Shown here: positions 17,684-25,474 of the stretch, piece after piece
Layout of the letters: the number at the start of each line of letters is the position of its first letter
Position numbering within the stretch: the stretch's first letter is position 1
NCBI RefSeq assembly: GCF_015207105.1
Contig: NZ_JADEXO010000029.1
Coordinates: 1-54,690 of the forward strand
Origin: a cf. Phormidesmis sp. LEGE 11477
Lineage (GTDB): Bacteria > Cyanobacteriota > Cyanobacteriia > Phormidesmidales > Phormidesmidaceae
Reading direction: 5' to 3'
DNA: 54,690 bases
Translations under genes and position numbers: made by a program
Notes under the pieces: model-generated
What the model was told of the DNA's origin: nothing
The model's input: only the letters and a program-made list of their open reading frames with translations
The model's database searches: none

Positions 17684-18655
17684 CTAACCGCGATGCGGCA
17701 CTCCACCAAATCTCAGACGTGCTTTCTCAACTGCGCTGACGTAGCGCACCCATACCAGCACCAGGGGCACGACCGTTTTTTGCCTAAAGCCGCTCAGGCG
17801 ACTATCTTTAAAAGCGCTAATTGCAAAGTTGACAGGCGGTATTAAATCTGCCAAAAGCAGCTTAGTGAACACCCAATTGCGCTGCAAAACGCTTTGTTCA
17901 GACTGAATCACCCGGCTGAAGGTACCGCCTGCTAAGCGCAGGGTTCGGCGACGCAACTGCCGGAGCGTATACCTAGCAGGATGAGCTACACAGACATCCG
18001 CTGCATAAACCTGCCGGTAGCCTGCCGCAAACACCCGATGCCCCCACTCCAAATCGCCCTGAGAGCGAAGCTTGGCATTAAACGGGCCAACGGCATCCAT
18101 CACCGATCTAAAGGTGAAAACATTAGCTGTCGCTGCCCCTTTCTGCTGATCTAGCAGTCGCTGCTGTGGAAAAGCAGTCACGCTTTCGTATAGCTCAATC
18201 GGATTTGCCTGATCCCCCCTGAAAAATAGATTAATCCGACCAGCGACTAATCCACAGTGAGAAATCTCAGTCAAACGGGCGACGCCCTTTTCTATCCAAT
18301 CTTCTGCCGGAACGCAGTCAGCATCAGTAAAGGCTAGAATCTCGCCCTTAGCTAGAGTCAGTCCACAATTACGCGCTGCATAAGAACCAGGCAACGGCTC
18401 ATGGGCGTACACAGCGACTGGAAACTCGGCAACCAGCGCTGGAATGTTTTCACTTTCCGCTGAGGCATTATCTACCACGATCACTTCGTAGTTAGCCTTT
18501 TGATCTTCTCGATCGCCCTTTTGCTCATAGGTTTGGTCTGCTAGCGCCTGCAAGCATAGCCGTAGCCCTGCCGCATCGTTAAATACGGGCACGATCACGG
18601 ATACAAATCGATCTTTTGAACGTTCTAGTGCTGCCTGCGGCATCCCTTCTAGCAT
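17684..18655 (-). CDS. glycosyltransferase family 2, first gene of the glycan cluster
   Basis: A transferase of about 323 residues. The GT-A fold begins RFVSVIVPVFNDAAGLRLCL, then YEVIVVDNASAES and the metal motif ILAFTDADCVPAEDW. A conserved GDLEWGHRV region follows near residue 210, resembling the ED/GDLEW acceptor-base region of family 2 enzymes. The start is uncertain: a GTG at 18667 and ATGs at 18655 and 18643 are all possible, and I chose 18655. It heads a run of six same-strand genes with mostly short gaps, so it probably leads the operon. Confidence 0.84.
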   Translation of the reverse strand: MLEGMPQAALERSKDRFVSVIVPVFNDAAGLRLCLQALADQTYEQKGDREDQKANYEVIVVDNASAESENIPALVAEFPVAVYAHEPLPGSYAARNCGLTLAKGEILAFTDADCVPAEDWIEKGVARLTEISHCGLVAGRINLFFRGDQANPIELYESVTAFPQQRLLDQQKGAATANVFTFRSVMDAVGPFNAKLRSQGDLEWGHRVFAAGYRQVYAADVCVAHPARYTLRQLRRRTLRLAGGTFSRVIQSEQSVLQRNWVFTKLLLADLIPPVNFAISAFKDSRLSGFRQKTVVPLVLVWVRYVSAVEKARLRFGGVPHRG

Positions 18656-18755
18656 CCCTATGAGCACCCCATCACATCTAGATTAGCGAGCATGATGTCG
18701 ATCTCGATGGTATAGGGGAAATCTCGTAGGCTGCAGACCGAGATGCCAAGCTTCA

Positions 18756-18920
18756 TCATTTCTTTGTAGATTTGTACGCAATCCGATTGAAACGTCTTAA
18801 TGGATGGGAAAAGGTATGCGTCCAGAGCGAGAACCAGAGCAAGAAGTGGATAAAGAGGAAGGTAAAATATAAAAGTAGCGTAAAGTCAAACCGAGCAATA
18901 GCTAGGATAGAGACAGACAC
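18756..18920 (-). CDS. possible small membrane protein, 54 aa, GTG start
   Basis: A short frame upstream of the glycan cluster. It encodes a hydrophobic aromatic segment (FTLLLYFTFLFIHFLLWFSL, residues 12-31) followed by a basic tail (HPLRRFNRIAYKSTKK), an arrangement typical of small single-pass membrane proteins. The only usable start is GTG at 18920, and I see no clear ribosome-binding site. The composition reads as coding, but this could also be a remnant or chance. The remaining ~200 bp of this 370-bp interval shows nothing else convincing apart from a 12-13 bp duplication (TTGTCTAGTT twice) at 19016-19041. Confidence 0.3.
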   Translation of the reverse strand: MSVSILAIARFDFTLLLYFTFLFIHFLLWFSLWTHTFSHPLRRFNRIAYKSTKK

Positions 18921-19037
18921 CAGGCAGCACTGGAAATGAACACGATATTTCGCTCAGTACCGAACGCGATCCGCTAGGCAAAGGAACCCCATTTTGAGGT
19001 TTGACGTGGTACTGGGTTGTCTAGTTGGATTGTCTAG

Positions 19038-19544
19038 TTATGGAGCGATCGCACTAGCGGACAGCTTGTCTAAAGCGCCAGCCATCTGTCTGATAGTGCC
19101 ACTACTACAGCCCTCTAGTCCGTGACGGCCACCTAGATAGCGAGGATCGTTATAAGCAATCTTGACCCGGTCAGTTTCGTCTTGCCAAATCAACAGCTTC
19201 TGCGGTAGGTCAATTGCCAAACTCTGATTACACTGCATCAGAGCCGTACCTAGATTCGGATTGCCAAAGAGAACAACCCGCGTCGGACGCATGGTTAGCC
19301 CTGCGCCTTCGGCATTGCGCGCGTGATCGATTGTGGCAAATGTGTTTAATTCTTTTGAATTAAGCGCGTTGATAAATCTTCTTTCTGTTTCTTCTACGCT
19401 ATAACGACTTTGTTTAATTACTAGGCCGTTGTCGGCAGGAATAGGTAGCGCTTCGCTGGGGCTATGAACAAATGCAAGCCCAAACAATAGGAATGCGATA
19501 CTTAGCCCTAGCAGTTGTTTTACAAACGATCTTGATAGTTTCAT
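19038..19544 (-). CDS. exported DUF302-domain protein
   Basis: A 168-residue protein with an N-terminal signal sequence (KQLLGLSIAFLLFGLAFVHS, residues 9-28). The rest matches DUF302: SVEETERRFINAL, ATIDHARNAEGAGL, VVLFGNPNLGTALMQ and a core DLPQKLLIWQDE. DUF302 proteins are small periplasmic or cytosolic folds of unknown function. The C-terminal segment adds LEGCSSGTIRQMAGALDKL. It is preceded by another repeat-rich stretch (19546-19590). It lies 69 bp downstream of the dehydrogenase gene in the same direction. Confidence 0.82.
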   Translation of the reverse strand: MKLSRSFVKQLLGLSIAFLLFGLAFVHSPSEALPIPADNGLVIKQSRYSVEETERRFINALNSKELNTFATIDHARNAEGAGLTMRPTRVVLFGNPNLGTALMQCNQSLAIDLPQKLLIWQDETDRVKIAYNDPRYLGGRHGLEGCSSGTIRQMAGALDKLSASAIAP

Positions 19545-19613
19545 AGTTCTACTTCTATGTAGCTTCTACTCTATGCAGCTTCTTTGTGCATCAATATTGG
19601 CTAATCGTACTAG

Positions 19614-20471
19614 TTAGCTACGCTGGCTAATTGCACTGTAGATTGCGGAATAATCTCCATCCGCTAAGCCCTGAGTGATCGCGTTTCTGGCTACCTGGCT
19701 GACCCCGGCTGCCACTGTTGCATCAATTCCCTGCGCTTGCGCTGCCTGTACAAACAAGTTCATGTCCTTAAGTAGGTGTTTGGTAGGAAAATTGGGATTG
19801 GAAAAATTGCGATCGCACATTCGCGCTAGCTTCTTATCAAAAGTTGGGGCGTACAGCGCGCTTTCTCGCACAATAGACATGAATTTCTCAACGTCTAGCC
19901 CTTCTTTCTGAACAAATCCTAGACTCATTGAAAAAGCTGCTGTCAAGCTACCGATCAGCTGATTCATTGCCAGCTTCGCAGCGGCAGCGGTGCCTACTGG
20001 TCCCATCAGCTCGGGGCTAGGGCCAAAGCATCTAAGTACTGGTAGCTGGCGATCAAACTGTTCGGGCCTCGCACCGACCATAAGAATGAGTGAACCGGAT
20101 TTGACTTGAGGGATACTGCCCAGCACCGGCGATTCTAGATAGTCACCGTCTGCGGCCTGAACTTTGGCACAGAGTTCGCGGCTTTCGCTCGGGGCGATGG
20201 TTCCCATCTGTAGGAGGGTACGACCCGAGAGCGCAGCGGGATCGCGAAAGAGCGCGGCTTCGAGGGCGGCAGCATCGCTAAGCATGGTAATGGTAAGTTC
20301 TGTAGAGGCGATCGCCTCAGCCGCGCTATCTACTGTCCGAATACCTGCTTTTGCTAGCGGCAGTAGTTTCTGCTGGGTGCGATTCCAGGCCGAAACTTCA
20401 AAGCCTGAATGCTGAAGCCGTAGGGCCATCGGCGCGCCCATCAGTCCTGTCCCTAATAGTCCTATCTTCAT
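19614..20471 (-). CDS. NAD(P)-dependent beta-hydroxyacid dehydrogenase family protein
   Basis: A 285-residue oxidoreductase of the 3-hydroxyisobutyrate / 6-phosphogluconate dehydrogenase superfamily. The Rossmann start is KIGLLGTGLMGAPMALRL, followed by SAWNRTQQK, a pattern that favours NADP. The substrate loop is LESPVLGSIPQVKSGSL, close to the family DAPVSGG motif, and the catalytic lysine is in AAAKLAMNQLIGS. Relatives include glyoxylate/succinic semialdehyde reductases, which is the most likely activity, though the exact substrate is unknown. Confidence 0.87.
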   Translation of the reverse strand: MKIGLLGTGLMGAPMALRLQHSGFEVSAWNRTQQKLLPLAKAGIRTVDSAAEAIASTELTITMLSDAAALEAALFRDPAALSGRTLLQMGTIAPSESRELCAKVQAADGDYLESPVLGSIPQVKSGSLILMVGARPEQFDRQLPVLRCFGPSPELMGPVGTAAAAKLAMNQLIGSLTAAFSMSLGFVQKEGLDVEKFMSIVRESALYAPTFDKKLARMCDRNFSNPNFPTKHLLKDMNLFVQAAQAQGIDATVAAGVSQVARNAITQGLADGDYSAIYSAISQRS

Positions 20472-20655
20472 GCGTGGCTTAACCTAGCGATGCCCAACGG
20501 CAACATCATAAAGTCCATTGTGATCCAAATCATAATCATTAAGAGCAGTTAAAGAAGACATCTGTTTTCTAAACTATCTCTTAACCTGAAGGCATAGGCC
20601 GCGAAACCTTTTTTGTACCCTCTTATCCAAACTAAGCGCAAACCAAACGCAAACT

Positions 20656-21630
20656 ATGGCAAAGAAGAAGTCTACTTCAGTTCCAGAAATTGCTGATACT
20701 AACAGCTCTAAAACGACGGCTGAAAAGAAAGCTATTGCAAAAACTGCCAAGACACAGCTAGTCGTAGCGGACGAAGAGGTGAGCAGAAAAGCAAAAGGCA
20801 AAAAGGACAAAGCGTCTAAGAAAAAGAAAGCGACAGATAGCAAAAAGCTTAAAAAGCTCAACAAGAAAGTCTACAAGAAAGAGCTAGAACGGCTACAAAC
20901 AGAGCTAGTAAAACTCCAATACTGGGTAAAAGAAAAGGGTCTGAAAGTTGTTGTTTTATTTGAAGGGAGAGATGCTGCTGGCAAAGGCGGAGCGATTAAG
21001 CGCATCTCTGAATGTATGAATCCTCGCATATGCCGGGTCGTGGCGCTAGGAACGCCGACAGAAAAAGAGAAGACTCAGTGGTACTTCCAGCGGTATGTAG
21101 CTCAGCTCCCGTCTGCCGGAGAGATTGTGCTGTTTGATCGAAGCTGGTATAACCGAGCCGGGGTCGAACGAGTGATGGGTTTTTGTACCCATCAAGAATA
21201 TGTGGAGTTTTTACGCTCTTGCCCAGAGTTTGAGCATATGCTGCAGCGAGCAGGCATCGTGCTAGTGAAATATTGGTTTTCAGTCAGCGATGCAGAGCAG
21301 GAAAAGCGCTTTCAAGCTCGGCTGAACAATCCGATCAAGCGGTGGAAGCTCTCGCCAATGGATTTAGAGGCGCGGGCGAGATGGGTGGAATACTCTAAGG
21401 CCAAAGACGATATGTTTGGGGCGACCGATACCACGCGATCGCCTTGGAATGTAGTAGAAGCAGATGACAAGAAACGCGCCCGGCTCAACTGCATCAGCCA
21501 CTTGCTCAACCAGATCGCCTATGAAGATCTGACACCGCCACCGCTAGAGCTACCAAAACGACAGAAGAATATGGACTACGAGCGACCGCCGATGGATACC
21601 CAGAACTTTGTCCCTGACCAGTTTTCCTAA
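20656..21630 (+). CDS. ppk2: polyphosphate kinase 2 with lysine-rich N-terminal extension
   Basis: A 324-residue PPK2. This family moves phosphate between polyphosphate and nucleotides, often regenerating ADP/ATP or GTP. Walker A is VLFEGRDAAGKGGAIKRI (about residues 97-114), the lid region includes GTPTEKEKTQWYFQRY, and Walker B is IVLFDRSWYNRAGVERV. The first ~75 residues are unusual: a basic, disordered tail with clusters such as KKKSTS and KKKKATDSKKLKKLNKK, which might bind polyphosphate or nucleic acid. A degraded oxidase gene begins within a few bases of the stop. Confidence 0.92.
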   Translation: MAKKKSTSVPEIADTNSSKTTAEKKAIAKTAKTQLVVADEEVSRKAKGKKDKASKKKKATDSKKLKKLNKKVYKKELERLQTELVKLQYWVKEKGLKVVVLFEGRDAAGKGGAIKRISECMNPRICRVVALGTPTEKEKTQWYFQRYVAQLPSAGEIVLFDRSWYNRAGVERVMGFCTHQEYVEFLRSCPEFEHMLQRAGIVLVKYWFSVSDAEQEKRFQARLNNPIKRWKLSPMDLEARARWVEYSKAKDDMFGATDTTRSPWNVVEADDKKRARLNCISHLLNQIAYEDLTPPPLELPKRQKNMDYERPPMDTQNFVPDQFS

Positions 21631-21634
21631 ATGA

Positions 21635-21975
21635 GCTTTAGCGCCGAAAGGAATGGACTCTTTGCGGGTATTTGGGCCCAATCGGGTGGTCTAGCTGAGC
21701 CTTACCGGGAGCGAGAACAAAACCGCAGCCCATTTAGCCGACAACTTAGCCGAAAGCGGAGCAGAGAAAGGTTCCGAGGGTGGGCGAATGATGGTGGATT
21801 TGGTTCAGACCTCTTGCGGTATGGTGGTGCCGCTGTATGACTATCAGGGCGATCGCGATAGCTTGAACAACTGGGCGCAAAAAAAGGGCCAGCAGGCATT
21901 GAAGCCTACCAGCGCGGAAAAAATCAGGTGAGTATTGACGGCCTGCCTACAGCAATGCCGATAGGCGACAGCTGA
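21635..21975 (+). pseudogene. degraded pyridoxamine 5'-phosphate oxidase-like gene
   Basis: Reading from 21635 gives LAPKGMDSLRVFGPNRVV, a stop (TAG at 21692-21694, where relatives have Trp, TGG), then LSLTGSENKTAAHLADN. After an internal deletion it continues GGRMMVDLVQTSCGMVVPLY and DYQGDRDSLNNWAQKKG. The frame then shifts at a run of seven A (21879-21885) and resumes as AGIEAYQRGKNQVSIDGLPT. These blocks are the order I expect for PPOX-like flavoproteins. The N-terminus is missing right after ppk2 and roughly 50-60 central residues are gone. At least three independent lesions show true decay. Confidence 0.75.
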
Positions 21976-22031
21976 CAGTACCCGAATAGAGCGCAGATAT
22001 CTTAAGCCAACCAAGAGAGCGCAGTCATACA

Positions 22032-22069
22032 ATATCAGCCGGACAATTTAGTCGTTGTCCGGCTGATAT
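22032..22069 (-). terminator. perfect 15-bp hairpin after the toxin/antitoxin-like pair
   Basis: ATATCAGCCGGACAA and its exact reverse complement flank an 8-base loop, 2 bp past the stop of the minus-strand pair. No clear U-run follows on the minus strand, so it may be a terminator, an RNA-stabilising hairpin or a small mobile-element remnant. Confidence 0.55.
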
Positions 22070-22071
22070 CC

Positions 22072-22275
22072 TTATGCATCATCACCAATCTCGTTTGGTC
22101 GTCCGCTCCAACGTGCTGTTGTACCCGGCTTGCGCGATAAGCTTACAACCTCTCTACCGCTTTCTTCCTGCTTTCTGCGTAGATCCGCAAAGATAGCATC
22201 CAAATCATAGTTGAAAGACTTGGCATACTCTTCGCGAAGTCGATGGATTTCTTCAACGATTTCATCTACCCACAT
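22072..22275 (-). CDS. antitoxin-like partner of the PIN protein, 67 aa
   Basis: A short charged protein that starts MWVDEIVEEIHRLREEYAKS and continues with an amphipathic FNYDLDAIFADLRRKQEES. It resembles small proteins I know as neighbours of PIN-domain genes. Its role would be to bind and block the ribonuclease, with the helical N-terminus as the interface; no DNA-binding motif is evident. It starts 4 bp after the PIN gene stop, so it is almost certainly co-translated. Gene order (toxin first) is the reverse of most VapBC operons. The antitoxin role is inference. Confidence 0.6.
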   Translation of the reverse strand: MWVDEIVEEIHRLREEYAKSFNYDLDAIFADLRRKQEESGREVVSLSRKPGTTARWSGRPNEIGDDA

Positions 22276-22279
22276 GGCC

Positions 22280-22753
22280 TTAATCTCCCATCAGCTCGGT
22301 TGGCGTACATAGAACAGGTAGTACAAAGCCACAATCAAGACTAATCTCCGCCAATTTTCTCTGGATCTGAGCGTTTGCAATATGCTTGCAATTCCACGTT
22401 AGCAAATAGTCCATGCTATGGACAGTTGCAGCAGCGATATGGATGGCGTCTATCTTTGCTTTTGGCGGTAGATTGCTTCGGGCTAAAAACTGTACTGCCA
22501 AGCCTTGTACAGCCTGGTTTAATGCTAGCAGGGGAAAACTACGCAGTATTTCTAGACGCTGCGACGCAATTTCAGAATCCCCCCGCATCACTTCGGCTAA
22601 GACAGCTTCTGATGTGTAAAGAGCGAAATTATTTCGGCGCAGTTCCCACCAGTCCTTAGTAACTTCCATGTTTGCAGCCAGTATCAGGTTCTTAGTTGAC
22701 CTGGCGGTAAGATAGCCTAGAATGCTGGTTTCGATACAGACGGTTTCACTCAT
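22280..22753 (-). CDS. PIN-domain ribonuclease, VapC-like toxin
   Basis: A 157-residue PIN protein. Metal-binding acidic residues are visible: Glu in CIETSILGYLT near the N-terminus, Glu in AVLAEVMRGD, and Asp in KAKIDAIHIAAA with Asp in MDYLLTWNCKHIAN. This is the arrangement of a Mg-dependent RNase that cleaves tRNA or rRNA in toxin-antitoxin modules. A TTG at 22759 is also in frame, but I use the ATG at 22753. It sits in a region of gene remnants, which fits mobile accessory DNA. Confidence 0.78.
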   Translation of the reverse strand: MSETVCIETSILGYLTARSTKNLILAANMEVTKDWWELRRNNFALYTSEAVLAEVMRGDSEIASQRLEILRSFPLLALNQAVQGLAVQFLARSNLPPKAKIDAIHIAAATVHSMDYLLTWNCKHIANAQIQRKLAEISLDCGFVLPVLCTPTELMGD

Positions 22754-22820
22754 ATTCAATACGTCTATAGGTCTTCTATTCTATAGCTATGCAGCCTGGG
22801 ACACACAGATTGAGTTTCAC

Positions 22821-23165
22821 TTATTTAAGTGCAGATAGGTAGACAAGCTCTTGTACAACTACACGAATATCACTTGCGACCTTGTCAATATCTTGCCTAT
22901 GTGCGTTGAACCGTCTACTGTGAGCCGACTTGTTGCCTATGTCCTTTAGTCTTGGAAGTACTGACTTCGTGTTCCGACTTAGGTTCCATGAGTTTTCAGA
23001 GAGAGTTGCAGAAATCAGGTCAGATAATAAGAAGAAATCGCTTGATGGTCCTTTTATTTTACTTACGATACCGTAGTGTTCAAAAGCTTCGACAATAAGG
23101 GTTTCTATTAAGCGTCGAATCATGACAGCACAGCCGTCAAACCAACCTTGTTCGTAAGTACTATT
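22821..23165 (-). pseudogene. C-terminal remnant of a HEPN/DUF4145-like protein
   Basis: An ATG at 23123 opens a 100-residue frame containing MIRRLIETLIVEAFEHYGI and later LKDIGNKSAHSRRFNAHRQD. This is a helical domain that normally ends longer proteins, with the K/S-A-H-S-R-R region near the C-terminus. The coding signal continues upstream of the ATG as STYEQGWFDGCAV in the same frame until a stop at 23169-23171, and no start codon is available there. I read this as a 5'-truncated gene. It may still be translated from the internal ATG. It belongs to the decay zone beside the toxin pair. Confidence 0.5.
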
Positions 23166-23172
23166 AACTTAA

Positions 23173-23334
23173 TTAGCGACTTTCTACCCGCCTTCTCTCA
23201 TTGTCTTGTTGTAGATAATTCATTAAATGCTCAGCTTTGCGTAGTTTGATTCGACTCTCGATGGTACGGGCCGAGGGCAGACGACTACACAAAGCTAAGT
23301 AAATTGATTGAGCTGAGTTCTCGAAAGCGTCAGC
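23173..23334 (-). pseudogene. startless coding-like fragment
   Basis: An open frame of about 53 codons between stops, ending in TAA at 23173-23175. It reads SIYLALCSRLPSARTIESR, then IKLRKAEHLMNYLQQDNERR. Composition is protein-like and strongly basic, but no start codon precedes it, and its 5' edge coincides with the agrE stop. It may be the upstream part of the same broken gene as the HEPN-like remnant (in another frame) or part of a different lost gene. I do not recognise the family. Confidence 0.3.
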
Positions 23335-25474
23335 TTATCAGATCGACTGGCGTGTACTGTCCGGTTAGCTTGCCAAGCTGCTGAACTAGCAGGCTGAGGA
23401 ACAAGCCAACGTCAGTAACGACACCTGTGGATTCGACCGAACCACGATCGCTCAATTTAGTCACCACCGCCGGGTTGATATCCACGCAGACCATCTTCAC
23501 ACCCGATGGGGTCATATTGCCGACGCCAATAGAATGCAGCATGGTCGAAAGCATCAAAATCAGATCCGCTCCCTCGATTAATTTGGCATAGTCTGCCTGG
23601 GCCTCGATCAGATCCATCTTGGTATCCGGCAAAGGGCCATCGTCGCGGATAGACCCTGCTAGAGAAAAAGGTACGTTGTTCTTCACGCATTCGTACATGA
23701 CGCCGCTAGTAAGTGCGCCTGCTTCGACGGTTTTGGCAATGCTGCCGTGACGGCGAACGGTATTGATCGCCTTGAGGTGATGCCGATGCCCGCCGTGAAC
23801 TGAAATCCCTCGCTTCATGTCCATCCCTAGCGACGTGCCCAGCATCGCCTGTTCAATATCGTGAACGGCGATCGCATTGCCCCCGAGCAGCGCATGAATA
23901 TAGCCGCCGCGAATGAGCTGCTTTAGGTGCTCACTGCCCCCTGTGTGAATCACTACCGGACCCGCTGTGACGACCACTTTGCCACCGCGATCACGTATCC
24001 GCCGCAGATCCCAAGCAATTTGTTCTACGACTAGCTCCACCCGGCGCTCGCTAGAAACGCCAGCACCCATAAAGCTAAACTCATCTGTCTTCTTATTTTT
24101 AAGTGAAGATTGCTCTCTGATGGTATGGATACCTCGGCTGCCGACGACTACCGATTCACCGACTTGAAGGTCACGCAACAGTTTGCAGCGAGCAACCGGG
24201 CCATTGCTGGTTTGGGATATGGCGATCGCCCCGTCCATCCGCTGACCCTTCACCCTAAACCAATGATCGCCAATCAGCACTTCGGTTGGATAGATCGTGG
24301 TCACATAAAAATCATCCGGCGCTACTCCATCTTGCACGACGGGCTCTAGTTCAGCCTGCTGTGTCTCGCGCGGCAGACTCACAGCGCCTAGATCAATTAG
24401 CTGCCCCATAATGTCATCCATTACGGTGACATCGGGTGCAACCACTTTCACCTCAGCCACCGAGCTATCTTGTCGCTGCTTGCCCAGGTCAAAGTTCAGC
24501 ACCTGAAAGCTGCCGCCGCCACTCACAATCGTATCTAGAGCGCGGTTAACTAGCCCTGAGTCCAGCAGATGTCCTTCTAAGTGAATGACTCGGCTTTGAA
24601 CCGTGGAGGTTTGCGTTTCTACCGAGCGTGGCTCGCTCATCTTTAGCGTCAGACATTTAGCTGCACCGCCCGCCTTGAGAAATTCGGTCAGCGGCGTTTC
24701 AATGACGGTAAATCCTAGAGTGTCTAGCCGCTGCTTCAGGGCGTCGGTAGCCTTGTTCATCACCACAGTTCGATCGATATTGACCGTATTGCAGGCAAAG
24801 TTAACGGCATCGACTTCATCAATAGCAATGCGTTTATCAGCAGGCACTCGCATCTCGATTAGGCGATTCGAATAGGCATCAAATGCGCCTGGATAGTAGA
24901 GCAGATAGCCGCCTTCTAGCGGACAAAAGCACGTATCTAGATGGTAAAACCGACTATCAACTAGGTGTAAAGAGAGCACTTCTACATCTAGCCACTTGGC
25001 CAGGTATGGATGCGAGTCTAGCTCTGAGCGAAAGCCGTAGCCCGCCCAAAGCCAGCCACCGCCTCGGTCAAATAGCGCATCGCCCGCGCCTTCAAACGGC
25101 AAGCCTTCCGGTAGCACATAGACCGTATAGCCGTTGTCCTCAAACCATTTTTGAAAGTGGGGTTCTTCACCCTGGCGCTCTTCGTGAAAAAACCGACTGA
25201 GCACAACGCGATCGCCCAACACCAACCCCGCATTAGCCGTAAAAACCATATCGGGCCAGCCCGGCTGAGGCTCAACCAGCTCAACCGCAGCATGTTCTTT
25301 CAAAACCTCATGTAGCTTTTGCCACTGGGTTTCTGCCCGTTCTCTAGACGAGCGGTGAATATTTCCCTCCATCCAGGGATTGATTACATAGTCCACATCA
25401 TAGTGATGAGGGGCACACATTAAGATTTGGGTGGTATCAACTAATGTTGCTTTATTAGCTGTGGTCTCAGTCAT
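23330..25474 (-). CDS. argZ: fused arginine dihydrolase / ornithine-metabolising enzyme (AgrE/ArgZ)
   Basis: A 714-residue enzyme. Residues 1-~285 form a guanidine-group-modifying domain: WPDMVFTANAGLVLGDR, FEGAGDALFD, the His in SRFYHLDTCFCPL and the nucleophilic Cys in GGAAKCLTLKM. In Synechocystis ArgZ (sll1336) this domain converts arginine to ornithine, CO2 and ammonia. The rest is the TIGR00300 (LOR/SDH bifunctional) domain, which in Anabaena AgrE (alr4995) carries out the ornithine-to-proline step; motifs such as VVVTAGPVVIHTGG and SVHGGHRHHLKAI are visible. It acts in nitrogen-store mobilisation. GGGAG lies 10 nt before the ATG. A terminator hairpin lies in its leader. Confidence 0.92.
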   Translation of the reverse strand: MTETTANKATLVDTTQILMCAPHHYDVDYVINPWMEGNIHRSSRERAETQWQKLHEVLKEHAAVELVEPQPGWPDMVFTANAGLVLGDRVVLSRFFHEERQGEEPHFQKWFEDNGYTVYVLPEGLPFEGAGDALFDRGGGWLWAGYGFRSELDSHPYLAKWLDVEVLSLHLVDSRFYHLDTCFCPLEGGYLLYYPGAFDAYSNRLIEMRVPADKRIAIDEVDAVNFACNTVNIDRTVVMNKATDALKQRLDTLGFTVIETPLTEFLKAGGAAKCLTLKMSEPRSVETQTSTVQSRVIHLEGHLLDSGLVNRALDTIVSGGGSFQVLNFDLGKQRQDSSVAEVKVVAPDVTVMDDIMGQLIDLGAVSLPRETQQAELEPVVQDGVAPDDFYVTTIYPTEVLIGDHWFRVKGQRMDGAIAISQTSNGPVARCKLLRDLQVGESVVVGSRGIHTIREQSSLKNKKTDEFSFMGAGVSSERRVELVVEQIAWDLRRIRDRGGKVVVTAGPVVIHTGGSEHLKQLIRGGYIHALLGGNAIAVHDIEQAMLGTSLGMDMKRGISVHGGHRHHLKAINTVRRHGSIAKTVEAGALTSGVMYECVKNNVPFSLAGSIRDDGPLPDTKMDLIEAQADYAKLIEGADLILMLSTMLHSIGVGNMTPSGVKMVCVDINPAVVTKLSDRGSVESTGVVTDVGLFLSLLVQQLGKLTGQYTPVDLIS

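Noticed and set aside
21879-21885. Sequencing error as the sole cause of the broken oxidase-like gene
   Set aside because: The A-run could be an error, but the nonsense codon, missing N-terminus and internal deletion are separate lesions.
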